Source of the DNA: Chloroflexota bacterium
GTDB lineage: Bacteria; Chloroflexota; Dehalococcoidia; Lucifugimonadales; UBA826
Length of the DNA stretch: 64,000 nt
Direction: 5' to 3'
Assembly: GCA_002722155.1 (NCBI GenBank)
Contig: PBKS01000022.1
Span: 1-64,000 of the forward strand
Each line of letters opens with the position of its first letter. Position 1 is the first letter of the stretch. The position numbers were made by a program, and so were the translations under genes. Below the pieces are notes generated by a model that was not told the DNA's origin, ran no database searches, and saw only the letters and a program-made list of their open reading frames with translations. Of this stretch, positions 41,151 to 51,420 are shown one piece after another.

Positions 41151-42971
41151 ATGGGATTTAAACGTATAATTGCCGTTCTGTCGGCGTCTGTTTTGAGCAC
41201 TGCATTAGTTGCATGTGCCAGCAGTGACGCTGCGGAAGCTCCGGCACAACCAGCAGCAGCAGCGCCAGCAGCAGCAGCAGCGCAGGCCGCACAAGCTCCC
41301 TCAGCTCCGGAACAACCGGCAGCACCGGCAGCAGCAGCAGCAGCAGCAGCACCAGTAGCACAGTCCGCTCCAGTCGCGCCTACTCCACAGAAAATAGAAC
41401 TGAGAGTTGGAACCGTTGAACAATCAACGAAGACCGCCGAGTACGGGGGAACGTTAGTTCAAATGGACACTAACGATCCAGCCTACAAGGATCACCATAA
41501 AGGTAGGACTATAACGAACTTGATAGTCTTCTCTAACATCCACGGCAACCTATTACATACTGACACTCAAACGAGATCAGAAATCGTAGGTGATATAGCT
41601 ACGGATTGGGAAGTTTCTTCTGATGGGCTTAAATATACGTTCGACATCCGTGAAGGACTGGTAACCCACCAGGGCCATGATTTCGGAGCCTCTGACGTTG
41701 CCTATAACGTAAACAGACTACTTACTCAGCCAAATGATAAGCCTCTACCACGTGGAGGATGTCTCAGGGCTGCCGCTGATGGAGCGACCGCTACAGGTCA
41801 ATCAGTAGAGATAACACTCCCTTCGCCTGTATCGTCATTTATTCAATGTATCTCGATGGCATATATGCTATTCCAGCCACAGGGAATACTAGAAACAGTC
41901 GACGCAGATGGTTCCAGAGACATGACAACTGAGGAAGTTGATGGAGTTGGTCCCTTTGTAATGGACAAATGGGAAGTAGACTCCATGCTCTCTCTCAAGA
42001 AAAATGCCAATTACTACAAGGAAGGAAAGCCTTATCTGGATGAATATCAGTTGGCAGTTCTGCCAGACGCTTCAACCCGAATAGCGGCCTTCAGAACTGG
42101 TAGAGTAGACATGGTACCTCCTTTCACAACGCCTAAAAAACCTGAAGTCGATGCAATGAAAGAGGCCCTTGGAGACAAGGTAACCTTCCAGCAAATTTTG
42201 GCTCCTGGATGGCGTGGGTTTATAGCAAATCAAAACGTTGCGCCGTTGGATGACGTAAGGGTTAGACAAGCCATTAATATTGGTTTGGATCGTTATGAAT
42301 TCAACCAACTCAACTTTGACGGTATTGGATTCCTGTCGGCACCTTACTTGGGAATGTTTGACTGGGTATATTCATTCGACGAATACTTCACATGGCCCGG
42401 ATATAGGTCAGTGGTTAGCGGACAAGTTGAAGAAGACTTGGCAACAGCCCAAAGCCTTATGAAGGAAGCAGGGTACGGCCCTGACAATCCGTTGGTAACA
42501 ACCGTGAACTGCGGAACAAATGTGAATGATGAGTGTGCAGTGTTAAAGCCTCAGCTGGCTGAGTTCTACATTGATGTAGAAATAATCAGAAAGGATCGTG
42601 GAGCTCGCCTAACCGATGCTAACAACATGGACTTTGAGCTATGGCATGAGAGTAAGGGAATTGAATATGGTGACCCTGATGCCTACCACAGCCTGTTATA
42701 CCTTCCAACCTCTGGTATTAACTACACAGATTGGGAAAATGCAGATTTCTCTGCTGGATATGATGCGCAAAAAGGCTTGCTGGACTTAACAGAAAGAGGT
42801 GCAGCACTAAGAGATATGGCCGACATACTCTACAATGATCCTGTATGGATAGGAGTTCTTAGGCCTAGCCTAAACCATGGCTGGTGGAGCTATGTAAACG
42901 GTTACGTTCCACCGAATTTCCACCAAGCTACATATAAATACGACCACGTATGGTTGGATGGAAAGAATTAA
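41151..42971 (+). CDS. ABC transporter family 5 substrate-binding lipoprotein (peptide/nickel/opine type) with Ala/Pro-rich linker
   Basis: Signal peptide and lipobox (STALVAC); DWEVSSDGLKYTFDIREGLVTHQGHDFGASDVAYNVNRL; DDVRVRQAINIGLDRYEF; (GCA)n-rich linker. Confidence 0.93.
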   Translation: MGFKRIIAVLSASVLSTALVACASSDAAEAPAQPAAAAPAAAAAQAAQAPSAPEQPAAPAAAAAAAAPVAQSAPVAPTPQKIELRVGTVEQSTKTAEYGGTLVQMDTNDPAYKDHHKGRTITNLIVFSNIHGNLLHTDTQTRSEIVGDIATDWEVSSDGLKYTFDIREGLVTHQGHDFGASDVAYNVNRLLTQPNDKPLPRGGCLRAAADGATATGQSVEITLPSPVSSFIQCISMAYMLFQPQGILETVDADGSRDMTTEEVDGVGPFVMDKWEVDSMLSLKKNANYYKEGKPYLDEYQLAVLPDASTRIAAFRTGRVDMVPPFTTPKKPEVDAMKEALGDKVTFQQILAPGWRGFIANQNVAPLDDVRVRQAINIGLDRYEFNQLNFDGIGFLSAPYLGMFDWVYSFDEYFTWPGYRSVVSGQVEEDLATAQSLMKEAGYGPDNPLVTTVNCGTNVNDECAVLKPQLAEFYIDVEIIRKDRGARLTDANNMDFELWHESKGIEYGDPDAYHSLLYLPTSGINYTDWENADFSAGYDAQKGLLDLTERGAALRDMADILYNDPVWIGVLRPSLNHGWWSYVNGYVPPNFHQATYKYDHVWLDGKN

Positions 42972-42992
42972 AAAGTAGCAAGTAGACGAGAA

Positions 42993-43030
42993 AAATAGGA
43001 CCCTATCGAATATTCGGTGGGGTCCTATTT
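42993..43030 (+). terminator. Hairpin between substrate-binding protein and permease genes (terminator/attenuator)
   Basis: AAATAGGACCC-loop-GGGTCCTATTT, 11-bp perfect stem. Confidence 0.75.
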
Positions 43031-43108
43031 ATTATGAAAATGGTATATATTGGGAAATGATCTGTACCCAAAGGTAACCTAATGTATTTTAAAGGGCTAT
43101 AAAGACAG

Positions 43109-44068
43109 ATGGGCGCATACATAATTCGGCGAGTCTTCACCTTCATACCCAGCGCTATTGGTGTCACCCTAATCATATTTGTGATTATGCGCATTGTCCC
43201 AGGGGACCCCGCCCTCATGATTCTTTCAGGTCATGATGGTGAAGGTACTTATACACAGGAGGACTACCTACTACTGAGATCCCAGATGGGATTGGATGAC
43301 CCCCTCCCCACACAATACCTAAGATGGATGGGAGAATTAGCGAGACTTGATCTTGGAGTCTCCCTTGAGGATGATCGACCAATATCCCAGATCTTTAATG
43401 AGCGTTTCCCTGTCACTGTGCAGCTTGCCATACTTGGGTTCATTTCGGCCTGTGCTATGGGAATTCCGATAGGTATAATTTCAGCTGTTAAGCAGGACTC
43501 TATAGTGGATTACATTTTTAGAAGTATCGCAATATTTGGGTTAGCCATGCCAACCTTTTTTGTAGGTCTGATTGTAATTCTTATACTTTCTGTATATTTT
43601 AATTGGTTTCCCCCAATAGGTTTTGCAAATCTTTGGGAAGATCCTTTAAAAAGTATCCAGCAATTGGGATGGCCGGCCCTAGCGCTTGGTTTCTCTGTGA
43701 ACGGAACAATGATGCGTATGATGCGAGCTCAAATGCTTGAAGTGATACAAGAAGATTACGTCAGAACGGCCCGATCCAAAGGATTGCCAGAACGGGTGGT
43801 AATAAATCGCCATGCCGTGAAAAATGCCATGTTACCGGTCATCACTTTGGCCGGCACCCTTTTGGGAGGTCTTTTAGGTGGAACCGTTGTAATTGAAATG
43901 ATATTCAATATTCCAGGGATGGGCCGCGCACTTATCGATGCAATTTATGTGAGAGATATTCCAATAATACAAACGTTTATCTTGATAATTGCATTGATTT
44001 ATTTGTTCCTCAATCTGCTCATAGATTTGACATATGGGTGGTTAAACCCACGTATAAGACTCAACTAA
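43109..44068 (+). CDS. ABC transporter permease (DppB/OppB-like)
   Basis: MGAYIIRRVFTFIPSAIGVTLIIFVIMRIVPGDPA; RMMRAQMLEVIQEDYVRTARSKGLPERVV. Confidence 0.95.
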   Translation: MGAYIIRRVFTFIPSAIGVTLIIFVIMRIVPGDPALMILSGHDGEGTYTQEDYLLLRSQMGLDDPLPTQYLRWMGELARLDLGVSLEDDRPISQIFNERFPVTVQLAILGFISACAMGIPIGIISAVKQDSIVDYIFRSIAIFGLAMPTFFVGLIVILILSVYFNWFPPIGFANLWEDPLKSIQQLGWPALALGFSVNGTMMRMMRAQMLEVIQEDYVRTARSKGLPERVVINRHAVKNAMLPVITLAGTLLGGLLGGTVVIEMIFNIPGMGRALIDAIYVRDIPIIQTFILIIALIYLFLNLLIDLTYGWLNPRIRLN

Positions 44069-44087
44069 AAATTCGGACACGAGGCCT

Positions 44088-44981
44088 ATGACAGAACAAT
44101 CAGATTCCTTGTTCAGGAGATCAATTAGCAGTAACCAAGTTCTAAAAAGTTCTTTAAATTTCTGCCGAAGAAAGCCGTTGGGAGCATTTGGGCTAGCAAT
44201 AATAATTTTCTTTATCATAATTGGTGTTATAGGTGACACGATAGCCCCATATGATCCTTTGGCTGTGAGTGCGGAATTCAAACTAAAAGGTCCGAATTCT
44301 ACACAGTGGTTTGGTGGTGACAGCCTAGGAAGAGATATATTTAGTCGTGTTTTAATTGGTACACGAATATCAATAATAGTGGGATTAGCTGTTATCGTAA
44401 TAGGAACTACGCTTGGAGCTGTAATAGGCATCGCCAGCGCATATTACGGCGGAAAGGTTGATATGATACTCCAAAGAATAGTTGATGCTTTAATGGCATT
44501 CCCTTCATTACTTTTGGCTATTTGCATAATGTCGGTTTTAGGGGTATCTCTTACCAACGTTGTTATAGCTTTGGCCATAACCAATGTACCCAGAGCAGCA
44601 AGAACGATAAGATCTGTGGCTTTAGCTATTGCCAGTAGTGATTACGCCCTGGCCGCGACCTGTATTGGTGCTAACAACTTTAGATTAATGTTTTGGCATA
44701 TAGCACCTAATTGCGTGGCATCTTACCTTGTAATTGCGACCGCTGGGTTGGGAATTGCCATAATCGCGGAGGCCAGTCTTAGCTTTTTGGGGATAGGATC
44801 ACCTGAAGAGACTATCACTTGGGGAGTTATGCTAAGCAGATCTTCTCTAGATTCCTTTGCATACGCTCCTCATATTGGTCTTTTCCCCGGGGCAGCCCTT
44901 ACATTGCTTGTCTTCGGTATCAATATGTTTGGTGACGCTATGAGAGACGTACTTGATCCTCGATTGAGAAGAACAAGTTAA
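44088..44981 (+). CDS. ABC transporter permease (DppC/OppC-like)
   Basis: RRKPLGAFGLAIIIFFIIIGVIGDTIAPYDP; WFGGDSLGRDIFSRVLIGTRISI; SLSFLGIGSPEETITWGVML. Confidence 0.95.
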   Translation: MTEQSDSLFRRSISSNQVLKSSLNFCRRKPLGAFGLAIIIFFIIIGVIGDTIAPYDPLAVSAEFKLKGPNSTQWFGGDSLGRDIFSRVLIGTRISIIVGLAVIVIGTTLGAVIGIASAYYGGKVDMILQRIVDALMAFPSLLLAICIMSVLGVSLTNVVIALAITNVPRAARTIRSVALAIASSDYALAATCIGANNFRLMFWHIAPNCVASYLVIATAGLGIAIIAEASLSFLGIGSPEETITWGVMLSRSSLDSFAYAPHIGLFPGAALTLLVFGINMFGDAMRDVLDPRLRRTS

Positions 44982-45028
44982 AGAATAACCGAGATTTCCT
45001 ACTAAAAAATATTAGCAAAGGCGGTAAA

Positions 45029-46093
45029 TTGATGGGTGACAGCCAAATATACCTTGAAGATATAGAAGTAGGCGTTCAAATCCAACCCCAAGAATACGGT
45101 CCCTGGAGTAATGCGCACATCACTCGCTGGTGTGCTGCCCAGGAAAATTGGGAGAGATTTCATTATGACTATAAAATCGCCACCGAGGTTTTCAATTTAG
45201 AAGATATAGTAGCGAATGGAAATTGGCGAAAGTATCCTATGGCTAGACTCTTCAAAGATTGGGCTGGACACAAGGGATGGCTATGGAAAATAGATATGCA
45301 ATACAGAGGAATGCATTATCCATTTGACATGTTTGAAGTGTGGGGCAAAGTTAAATCAATGGAAGAAGTAGACGGGCTAGGAATCGTCCATTTTGACTGC
45401 GGTATGACTAACCAACACGGAGAAGAAACCACTCCTGGAACAGCTACAGTGGTATTACCATTACGAAATGGAAAAGAGGTACCCTATCCTTTTATTCCAC
45501 CACAATCATTGTCTTCAGAAGGGTTTAATTACCAGAGAGCTGAAAATCTGCCAAATGCCAAATACGTGACTGAATCCATCGAACAATATATTGGAACCAA
45601 GTCAGAAGGAGATAGTTGGGACGAAATCAGTAAGTCTGAATTGAGGCGATTCTCACAGGCTATTCCAGACCCAGACCCACTTTATTGGGATGAAGCTTAT
45701 GCCCAAGACACTAGATTTGGGTCAATAATGGCAATGCCTTTGTATCCTGTTGACGGATTCAAGCATCCTCCGACAGAACCAGACCAATTAACTTTACGAT
45801 TAAAAGAAGATCCGAATTATTGGGGAGGCCCGCCGGGGGTCATGAGCGGGGAAAGAGATCGACATTTACCAGGATTACCAAAAGGCGGAGGGCTAAATGG
45901 TGGACAATCTTATGAAATATTGGGTCTAGCTAGAGTAGGCGAACGACTTCACAGAAAATCCACGCTTCTTGATGTCTATGAAAAACAAGGAAAGCAAAAC
46001 AGGCTTGTATTCACCGTATCAGGCACAGATTATCTGAACGACTCAGGAGATGTGATTCTAAAAGGCGTAGGAGCAGGCATACTGCGCGGATAG
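45029..46093 (+). CDS. MaoC-like/double-hotdog dehydratase family protein
   Basis: YLEDIEVGVQIQPQEYGPWSNAHITRWCAAQENWERFHYD; SELRRFSQAIPDPDPLYWDEAYAQDTRFGSIMAMPLYP. Confidence 0.82.
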   Translation: MMGDSQIYLEDIEVGVQIQPQEYGPWSNAHITRWCAAQENWERFHYDYKIATEVFNLEDIVANGNWRKYPMARLFKDWAGHKGWLWKIDMQYRGMHYPFDMFEVWGKVKSMEEVDGLGIVHFDCGMTNQHGEETTPGTATVVLPLRNGKEVPYPFIPPQSLSSEGFNYQRAENLPNAKYVTESIEQYIGTKSEGDSWDEISKSELRRFSQAIPDPDPLYWDEAYAQDTRFGSIMAMPLYPVDGFKHPPTEPDQLTLRLKEDPNYWGGPPGVMSGERDRHLPGLPKGGGLNGGQSYEILGLARVGERLHRKSTLLDVYEKQGKQNRLVFTVSGTDYLNDSGDVILKGVGAGILRG

Positions 46094-46113
46094 ATAGATC
46101 GATCTCCTTAACC

Positions 46114-46947
46114 TCAGAGACTCAGAAAACCTCTTACAGCCTCTACGAAACTATCCGGTTGATCAACCATAACGACATGACCGGCAGCTTCCACATCAAT
46201 ATATGAGACGTCCTTACCAACTCTTATCATTTTTTCAATTGTGCCATCACTCACGAGGCCACTTTCAGCACCTCTAATTTCCAATATCTGGCACTGTATC
46301 GATTCTATAGCTGACCAATACTGTCCTATCAGAGTTGCACTCGTCATATCAGGAAGAGGATTATCGAACCCTTCTAGGTCCGCTTTCCAAACCCAAGTAC
46401 CTGAATCCGTTTCCTTCAACCTAGACTCTGCTTCCTCGCGCAACCGAATGTCTGAGGCTAAACCATTTCCAGATCTCAACCATTTAAAAGCATCTTCCAA
46501 GGACGCAAATTCCGTTGGTGGAGGCGGAGGTGCAGGGGCTTGAAGTCTCTCTTGGGAAGGTTCGGGAGCGATGTCTACCATGACTATTCGCTCGACGTGG
46601 CGAGGATTTTCCGCTGCATAAAGAATAGAGTGCCACCCTCCCATTGAACACCCAACAAGGGTTAAATTTTCTAAATTACTAATATTTACGAATTCTGACA
46701 GATCTTCGACAAATTTGCCCCTGGCATATCCGTCCTTGGCCCATTCACTATTCCCATGACCACGCTGATCAAGAGCATAAACGTGATATTTACGGGAGGC
46801 GAATTCAGCAAATTCTCGCCAAGATGTTGCAGAATTTGTATGGCTGTGCAGACATATCAATACTGGGTCACCTTGGTTCCCCCATTCATAAAAAGCAAGG
46901 GAATTTCCATTGATTTGAATATATTGAGTTGTTGGCATATTAGACAT
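46114..46947 (-). CDS. Alpha/beta hydrolase
   Basis: VLICLHSHTNSATSWREFAEFASRKYHVYALDQRGHGNSEW; LVGCSMGGWHSIL; AAGHVVMVDQPDSF. Confidence 0.93.
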   Translation of the reverse strand: MSNMPTTQYIQINGNSLAFYEWGNQGDPVLICLHSHTNSATSWREFAEFASRKYHVYALDQRGHGNSEWAKDGYARGKFVEDLSEFVNISNLENLTLVGCSMGGWHSILYAAENPRHVERIVMVDIAPEPSQERLQAPAPPPPPTEFASLEDAFKWLRSGNGLASDIRLREEAESRLKETDSGTWVWKADLEGFDNPLPDMTSATLIGQYWSAIESIQCQILEIRGAESGLVSDGTIEKMIRVGKDVSYIDVEAAGHVVMVDQPDSFVEAVRGFLSL

Positions 46948-47046
46948 AATTAGCTCCTGTAGAAAACCCTCACTGTTAAAGAGGACTTTAGGTATTAAAT
47001 CAGTCCCTATATACTAGGTCAAATCTATAGTAATAATAGTGAATTT

Positions 47047-48141
47047 ATGATCATAGGGCTACCTAAGGAAACAAAGAACGGAGAATTAAGAGTCGGGATG
47101 ACCCCTGAAGGGGTAAATGCCTTGACAAAAAATGGGCATCACATAATTGTTGAACAAAATGCCGGCACCGGAAGTGGTATCTCCGACGACCGCTACGAGA
47201 AAGCAGGGGCTGAAATAGTCACCGACCCCAAGATTTTGTTTTCATCTTCAGAACTAGTCGTAAAAGTTAAAGAGTTTCAACTCTATGAATGTGAACTTCT
47301 GCATCCTGATCTTACTAGTATTTCTTTCCTTTCATTAGGAGCAAGTCCAAAACTGGCTCAAGCGTTGCTCAAAAGTAACATCACTGCCATAGCATACGAA
47401 ACTATGGAATTGGTTGATGGATCTCTACCAATTCTGATACCAATGAGCGCTTTAACCGGCAGATTGGCCGTGGATGCCGCGGCGCACTATTTAAAAAGTA
47501 ACCAAGGGGGCTCTGGCAAGCTTCTCAGCTCCATTTCGGGAGCAGAGCCCGTAAAAGTCTTAGTAATTGGAGCCGGGACTGCTGGATTTCATGCAGCTGA
47601 ATTGGCTCTTAATATGGGAGCCGAAGTAACTGTACTAAGCCGAGGAGTCCAGCGACTTAATTCACTTAAAGAATCGCTAAATAGTAACCCTCGCCTTGAG
47701 GTGGATACCACTTCAACCCACAAGATAGAAGAGACAGTTAAGTCGGCCGACGTTGTCATTGGAGCAATTCGGGATGCTGGAGGATCAGTCCCAAATTTAA
47801 TCAGCAGAGTGATGGTTAGGTCTATGCAAAAAGGTTCTGTCATAGTCGATGCGTGTATTGACCAGGGTGGATGTATAGAAACTAGCCGTGAGACCACACT
47901 TAGTGACCCGATTTACGTAGACGAAGGTGTGACACATTATTGTGTTCGAAACATGCCAGGATCCGTCCCCAGAACGGCCACAGAATCCCTAGTCAATGCC
48001 TCTCTCCCCTACATAAAGCTATTGGCAGAAAAAGGAGTTGAGGCAGCCTTAATGTCAAATACACCTCTTTCCAAGGGATTAAATGTGCAGAAAGGAAAAT
48101 TAATGAACCCAGGAGTCTCCAAAGCCCTAGGAATGGATTAA
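47047..48141 (+). CDS. ald: Alanine dehydrogenase
   Basis: MIIGLPKETKNGELRVGMTPEGVNALTKNGHHIIVEQNAGTGSGISDDRYEKAGAEI; VLVIGAGTAGFHAAELALNMGAEVTVL; YCVRNMPGSVPRTAT. Confidence 0.92.
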   Translation: MIIGLPKETKNGELRVGMTPEGVNALTKNGHHIIVEQNAGTGSGISDDRYEKAGAEIVTDPKILFSSSELVVKVKEFQLYECELLHPDLTSISFLSLGASPKLAQALLKSNITAIAYETMELVDGSLPILIPMSALTGRLAVDAAAHYLKSNQGGSGKLLSSISGAEPVKVLVIGAGTAGFHAAELALNMGAEVTVLSRGVQRLNSLKESLNSNPRLEVDTTSTHKIEETVKSADVVIGAIRDAGGSVPNLISRVMVRSMQKGSVIVDACIDQGGCIETSRETTLSDPIYVDEGVTHYCVRNMPGSVPRTATESLVNASLPYIKLLAEKGVEAALMSNTPLSKGLNVQKGKLMNPGVSKALGMD

Positions 48142-48187
48142 AGATTTTCCTCCTTCTGGGTGAATATTCTCCTTTCTCATATCCTAG

Positions 48188-48979
48188 CTAGGGTCGGGCA
48201 AATATGGAATATCTTTCTATTACCTGAGACGGTAACAAATAGGGCTCCGGTGAGGTAGCCAAAAGCCAATTCAAAACCGACATTCCATAGCCTTTCGGAT
48301 ATTGGTCCGCCCTTTCCACTGAATCTGCAATTTCAAGACCCCAACCATTAGTGCTCCAGTCAATAGGTGTTATTTTTTGCTCTCCGATCAGATTTAGATA
48401 ACGCCGCATATTTTCCTGACTGACCCAAGGTTCATACATAAGCCACATATCTATATCATCCGTTACAGGAAAATTTCCAACCATATCAGCCGCCATTTCG
48501 CGAACCATATATTGATCTCCAATTATCTGAATGTCCGAATGAATTTTTATACCGGCCCCATGGTATTCAGCTACATATGACCACCACTTCAAAGATCTAT
48601 AAGTCGGATTGATAGGTATAACACCTACGTCGAGGCAGATTTTTTGTATATTTCTCCACATAGCATGTAAGGAGGCAAGATGTCTTTCTGGCACCCCATG
48701 AGCAATCAGTCCCCTGAAATCAGACCAGTCTGCCATATCATCGATCGAGGATCTTCCATTCCAAAAGTTTTTAAATCTACTTTTATAAGCAGTTAACGTT
48801 CTAGGCGGCAAGGAAACCCTATACCTACTTTCCAGAAATTCGCGCCCTATCGAATTTTTCCAATTGTTTTGAGCCCATATAAGTAACAAGCCAACCTGCT
48901 GGCACGGATTCAGAGCAGACTGAAATCCTCTTTTACCAGCCTCCCAATTACTTGCCCCTTTAGGATTATAAGTTGCCAT
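48188..48979 (-). CDS. Hypothetical protein, no family recognised
   Basis: 263-aa ORF, Trp-rich, coding-like composition, no overlapping better ORF. Confidence 0.6.
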   Translation of the reverse strand: MATYNPKGASNWEAGKRGFQSALNPCQQVGLLLIWAQNNWKNSIGREFLESRYRVSLPPRTLTAYKSRFKNFWNGRSSIDDMADWSDFRGLIAHGVPERHLASLHAMWRNIQKICLDVGVIPINPTYRSLKWWSYVAEYHGAGIKIHSDIQIIGDQYMVREMAADMVGNFPVTDDIDMWLMYEPWVSQENMRRYLNLIGEQKITPIDWSTNGWGLEIADSVERADQYPKGYGMSVLNWLLATSPEPYLLPSQVIERYSIFARP

Positions 48980-49241
48980 TTATTATTTTACTGTTGCCCT
49001 TTTAGTATAGTTCTTAATTTATTTCAGTTTTTATGTTGCTGTATACAATAAAGGGATTTACCCCGCTATTACAAGGTAAAAATAGAACATTGCGCAAGGA
49101 AAAAAGAATGTCCGAAATTATTCAGACGTTATAGACGTAACTTTTTTTCTATTCACGATGAGCAATGGGAATATCATCATCGCGATTACTGCTAATCCTT
49201 CCTTATCAGACGTAGAAAAGCATGCACCCCTCGGTGGTGGT

Positions 49242-50975
49242 CTATTCCTTTTTTGCAGCTACCACGCTTTTCGGATTCAAATTCCCAATTCTGCCACTTT
49301 CTGTCCCTGCGCTACTATCGATAACAGCATTAATTAAGGTCGGCCTTCCAGAATCCATAGCTTCATTTACAGCATTAGTCAGCTCATCTGGCGATATTAC
49401 ACTCACTCCGACTCCACCAAATGCCTCTATCATTTTGTCGTACCTTGAACCTTTAACAAATACCGTTGTGGCCGCATCAGGTCCACCTGTAGGATTGGTA
49501 TCCATACCACGATAGATACCACTGTTGTTGAATACCACCACGCATACCGGTAAGTTGTAGCGGCAGATCGTCTCAATTTCCATTCCTGAAAACCCAAACG
49601 CACTATCACCTTCTATAGCGAGTACTGGTTGTCCCGTCTCAACGGCTGCTGCGATTGCGGAACCCATTCCGATTCCCATTACACCCCAGGTCCCTACATC
49701 AAGTCGTTTCCTGGGCTTATACATATCAATTACTGTCCTTGCGAAATCAAGAGTGTTCGCACCTTCATTTACTAGAACGGAATCAGGACGTTCTTTGACA
49801 ATTTTTTTCAACGCCCCAAGTGCTCCGTGAAAATCCATTGGGTTATTATCGTTTTCAAGTCTCGGAGCCATTCTGGCAACATTAGTTTCGACTTTTTCTT
49901 TTACTTCTTCTGTCCATTCTGACGGAGGTTTTGGCCACTCTTCCCCCATACCCTCTAGAAGTGATTTAACACAGGAACCTATATCCCCTACTACTGGGGC
50001 CGTAATTTCTACATTACTGTCCATTTCCTTCGGTTCTATATCTATTTGGATAAATTTCTTAGCTTGATCACCCCATGTTTTTCCTTTCCCATGTGAGAGG
50101 AGCCAATTTATTCTGGCTCCTATAACCATTACTACATCCGACTCTTTGAGCACCAATGATCTAGCAGCTGAAGCAGATTGTGGGTGAGTATCCGGCAAAA
50201 GGCCTTTTGCCATACTCATAGGCAGATAAGGTATACCAGTCTTTTCTACCAAATTCCGAATATCATCATCTGCCTGGGAATAAGCTGCCCCCTTCCCCAG
50301 TATGATGAGCGGGCGTTCTGCCTCTCTAAGCAAATTTAAAGCCCTGTCGACTGATTGCGATGAAGGAAGCTGACTCGGTGCAGGGTCAATTACTCTTACC
50401 AGGGATTTCCTGCCTTCATCCGTATCCATAACTTGAGTGAAAAGTTTGCCTGGCAAATCCAAATAGACTCCACCGGGGCGCCCTGAAACGGCAGCGCGTA
50501 TCGCCCTAGCAATACCAATGCCTATATCTTCTACGTTAAGCACTCTGTAGGCAGCTTTGCAAAGTGGTTTCGCCACCGCAAGCTGATCCATTTCCTCATA
50601 GTCGCCTTGCTGCAGGTCTACTATCTCTCTCTCCGAAGAACCACTAATGAGAATCATTGGGAAACAATTTGTCGTCGCATGAGCTAAAGCAGCCAGACCA
50701 TTTAGAAATCCCGGTGCTGACACTGTTAAACAAATGCCAGGTTTCTTCGTAAGGAACCCTGAGGCTGCTGCCGCATAGCCTGCGTTCTGCTCATGCCTAA
50801 ACGAAAGTATCCTCATACCGGAAGCCTGCATCATACGACCAAGATCTGTTATAGGAATACCAGGAACATTATAAATAGTATTAATATCGTTGAGTTTAAG
50901 AGCATCAATAACTAAATTAAAGCCATCAGTTAGCTTCTCGGTATCGGCAAATTCCTGCCCAGGCGAATCGGCCAT
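49242..50975 (-). CDS. oxc: Oxalyl-CoA decarboxylase (ThDP enzyme)
   Basis: [63 protein letters not shown], near-identical to remembered Oxc/YfdU sequences; also [71 protein letters not shown]. Confidence 0.93.
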   Translation of the reverse strand: MADSPGQEFADTEKLTDGFNLVIDALKLNDINTIYNVPGIPITDLGRMMQASGMRILSFRHEQNAGYAAAASGFLTKKPGICLTVSAPGFLNGLAALAHATTNCFPMILISGSSEREIVDLQQGDYEEMDQLAVAKPLCKAAYRVLNVEDIGIGIARAIRAAVSGRPGGVYLDLPGKLFTQVMDTDEGRKSLVRVIDPAPSQLPSSQSVDRALNLLREAERPLIILGKGAAYSQADDDIRNLVEKTGIPYLPMSMAKGLLPDTHPQSASAARSLVLKESDVVMVIGARINWLLSHGKGKTWGDQAKKFIQIDIEPKEMDSNVEITAPVVGDIGSCVKSLLEGMGEEWPKPPSEWTEEVKEKVETNVARMAPRLENDNNPMDFHGALGALKKIVKERPDSVLVNEGANTLDFARTVIDMYKPRKRLDVGTWGVMGIGMGSAIAAAVETGQPVLAIEGDSAFGFSGMEIETICRYNLPVCVVVFNNSGIYRGMDTNPTGGPDAATTVFVKGSRYDKMIEAFGGVGVSVISPDELTNAVNEAMDSGRPTLINAVIDSSAGTESGRIGNLNPKSVVAAKKE

Positions 50976-51043
50976 GTGAGTCTCCTTATCAATCGTTTTA
51001 TTCGTATATAGTCAGTTTAGTGACCCGCAAATCAGAGCTTATT

Positions 51044-51388
51044 CTAAAGTAGCAAAGGATTTTCCGCTGCCTCAGCGGGCCAGAAAAACCCGAAACCCGC
51101 TCGAATCGCATATTTCCTATCTAAATCGTCCCTGTCCCCAACATGAAAGTACTCTCCAACTTCAAATTGGTTTTTAAGATCTGATAGGAGGTGCTTGTAA
51201 CAAACAAAATCGTATTCGATACCATATTCTTCCCAAATTGCCCTCTGGGCACTCATAGGTCTGTCTGAACAGCTACCTGTAATTATCCCCTTGGCTCGAG
51301 CGGCTTTCACCATCTTCAAGGTTACCGGACCAGGGGGATCTCCTATTTCCATAGTGCCATCTATATCGAAACTAATTAGTATCGCCAA
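51044..51388 (-). CDS. HAD-like hydrolase
   Basis: ISFDIDGTMEIGDPPG; FHVGDRDDLDRKYAIRAGFGFFW. Confidence 0.75.
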   Translation of the reverse strand: MAILISFDIDGTMEIGDPPGPVTLKMVKAARAKGIITGSCSDRPMSAQRAIWEEYGIEYDFVCYKHLLSDLKNQFEVGEYFHVGDRDDLDRKYAIRAGFGFFWPAEAAENPLLL

Positions 51389-51420
51389 TTTATTTTTTCG
51401 CTTTATTAAAATAATGAGTT

